Part shown: piece by piece, positions 63,483 to 64,000 of the stretch
Layout: the number at the start of each line of letters is the position of its first letter
How positions within the stretch are numbered: position 1 is the stretch's first letter
Origin: Cyclobacterium lianum
Lineage (GTDB): Bacteria; Bacteroidota; Bacteroidia; Cytophagales; Cyclobacteriaceae
Reading direction: 5' to 3'
DNA: 64,000 nt
NCBI RefSeq assembly: GCF_900143075.1
Contig: NZ_FRCY01000008.1
Coordinates: 1 to 64,000 of the forward strand
Made by a program: the position numbers and the translations under genes
Notes under the pieces: model-generated
Seen by the model: only the letters and a program-made list of their open reading frames with translations
The model's database searches: none
Told to the model about the DNA's origin: nothing

Positions 63483-64000
63483 TCAAAACCGGCGCTTGTT
63501 CGGGTTGAGTATGGTATATCCGATCAATTCGTCGTAGCGGGAACCCATATCCCGGTAATAGAAAAACACTTCATATTCATTTTCTGTCTGGAAATGGTTA
63601 CCTTCAAAAGGTTCCGGCTTCCAGCCCGAATCGCCGCGGACTGCATATTGGTAGTCGTACCAGCCTTGTTTTAAAAACAAGGTGGCCTGGTACCTTCCTG
63701 TGGCCTGGTCATACACCATTTTGGCATTCGGGTTTTTTCCCCAGTTGCTCAAAGCGCCTAATACGACCGGCGGGCTGGATAAGGGTGCAGATTCCAGATT
63801 AAAGGTTAGCAAAACATATTCACTTTCCAGTTCGTGGTTTTGCCGTTCTACGTTGAAAATTCCGTATTGGCCATTGATATCCAAATATTCCAGGTAGCTC
63901 TGTCCCTTCCGGGGTTGGTCTTCTCCCGCCTCCGCAAATACCACGTCCTCTTCCATGCGCACGGCAGCAATATTCCTTCCTCTCGTCCGGACGTACCGCA
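63483..64000 (-). CDS. Type IX secretion plug-domain (DUF5103) protein, C-terminal part
   Basis: The minus frame is open from the window edge, so the N-terminal part lies outside. The visible ~172 residues begin RYVRTRGRNIAAVRMEED and contain a DINGQYGIFNVE strand, then a carbohydrate-binding-like module 'VVLGALSNWGKNPNAKMVYD ... YQATLFLKQGWYDYQYAV' and the end 'YRDMGSRYDELIGYTILNP'. This is the C-terminal region of DUF5103 proteins, now described as type IX secretion system plug proteins in Bacteroidota (~420 residues). An apparent GTG at 63962 is internal. Confidence 0.88.
   Translation of the reverse strand, partial: RYVRTRGRNIAAVRMEEDVVFAEAGEDQPRKGQSYLEYLDINGQYGIFNVERQNHELESEYVLLTFNLESAPLSSPPVVLGALSNWGKNPNAKMVYDQATGRYQATLFLKQGWYDYQYAVRGDSGWKPEPFEGNHFQTENEYEVFFYYRDMGSRYDELIGYTILNPNKRRF

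Overview
The window looks like a chromosomal segment of a marine-type Bacteroidota bacterium, most likely of the order Cytophagales (Cyclobacteriaceae-like). The support is a SusC/SusD pair, a DUF4221-like remnant, a DUF3276/PUR-alpha protein, a type IX secretion plug-domain protein, a Bacteroidota-type curli locus, and promoter-like TAnnTTTG boxes. No tRNA, rRNA, CRISPR array, integrase or transposase was recognised.

Layout. (1) 1-1815: the tail of an unknown gene, a DUF4221-like fragment and an AraC regulator. (2) 2176-8875: a tight catabolic operon with a 3-hydroxyacyl-CoA-dehydrogenase-type enzyme, a class III aminotransferase, a second dehydrogenase-like protein with lost catalytic residues, a phytanoyl-CoA-dioxygenase-like oxygenase, and a sodium:solute symporter fused to an exported helical domain. 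(3) 9043-11885: a NEW3-domain membrane protein with an ABC ATPase and permease. (4) 12066-13890: a Tat-exported sialidase-like protein and a GyrI-like protein. (5) 14058-20526: a seven-gene catabolic operon (HpcH/HpaI aldolase, aldo/keto reductase, Gfo/Idh/MocA oxidoreductase, SDR lacking its catalytic lysine, RidA, M19 dipeptidase, ceramidase-fold protein). Its substrate is unknown, but the gene set suggests a nitrogen-containing carbon compound. (6) 20553-22439: a cytochrome c and an M20 amidohydrolase.

(7) 22446-29831: a complete curli amyloid system on the minus strand (CsgD-like regulator, three curlin-repeat proteins, CsgE, CsgF, a CsgG with an added beta-barrel domain, and a lipoprotein). 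It is bracketed by a ~326-bp, ~97% identical direct repeat of the 3' end of the amidohydrolase gene. This suggests the curli locus was inserted here, or can be lost, by recombination.

(8) 30295-49539: a polysaccharide-utilisation-like and nucleoside-salvage region. It holds a LamG/propeller lipoprotein, SusC, a frameshifted SusD, three more ceramidase-fold proteins, a Tat-exported DegT-type aminotransferase, a propeller protein, ribokinase, nucleoside hydrolase, a transporter gene broken by three frameshifts, and a LacI regulator. Several genes here look broken, which means either decay or poor sequence. (9) 49963-64000: mostly housekeeping or stress genes (DinB, sigma factor with a TPR partner, MscS, CsbD, two AI-2E-family permeases, aconitase, acyl-CoA reductase, ferredoxin, DUF3276, YchF), then a stand-alone Cas6-type endoribonuclease and a type IX plug-domain protein cut by the window edge.

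The strongest candidates for undescribed biology are the repeat-flanked curli island, the four ceramidase-fold paralogues that keep the zinc ligands but lack the ceramidase serine (one next to an exported PLP aminotransferase), the unassigned operons at 2176-8875 and 14058-20526 with two catalytically altered enzymes, and the orphan Cas6.
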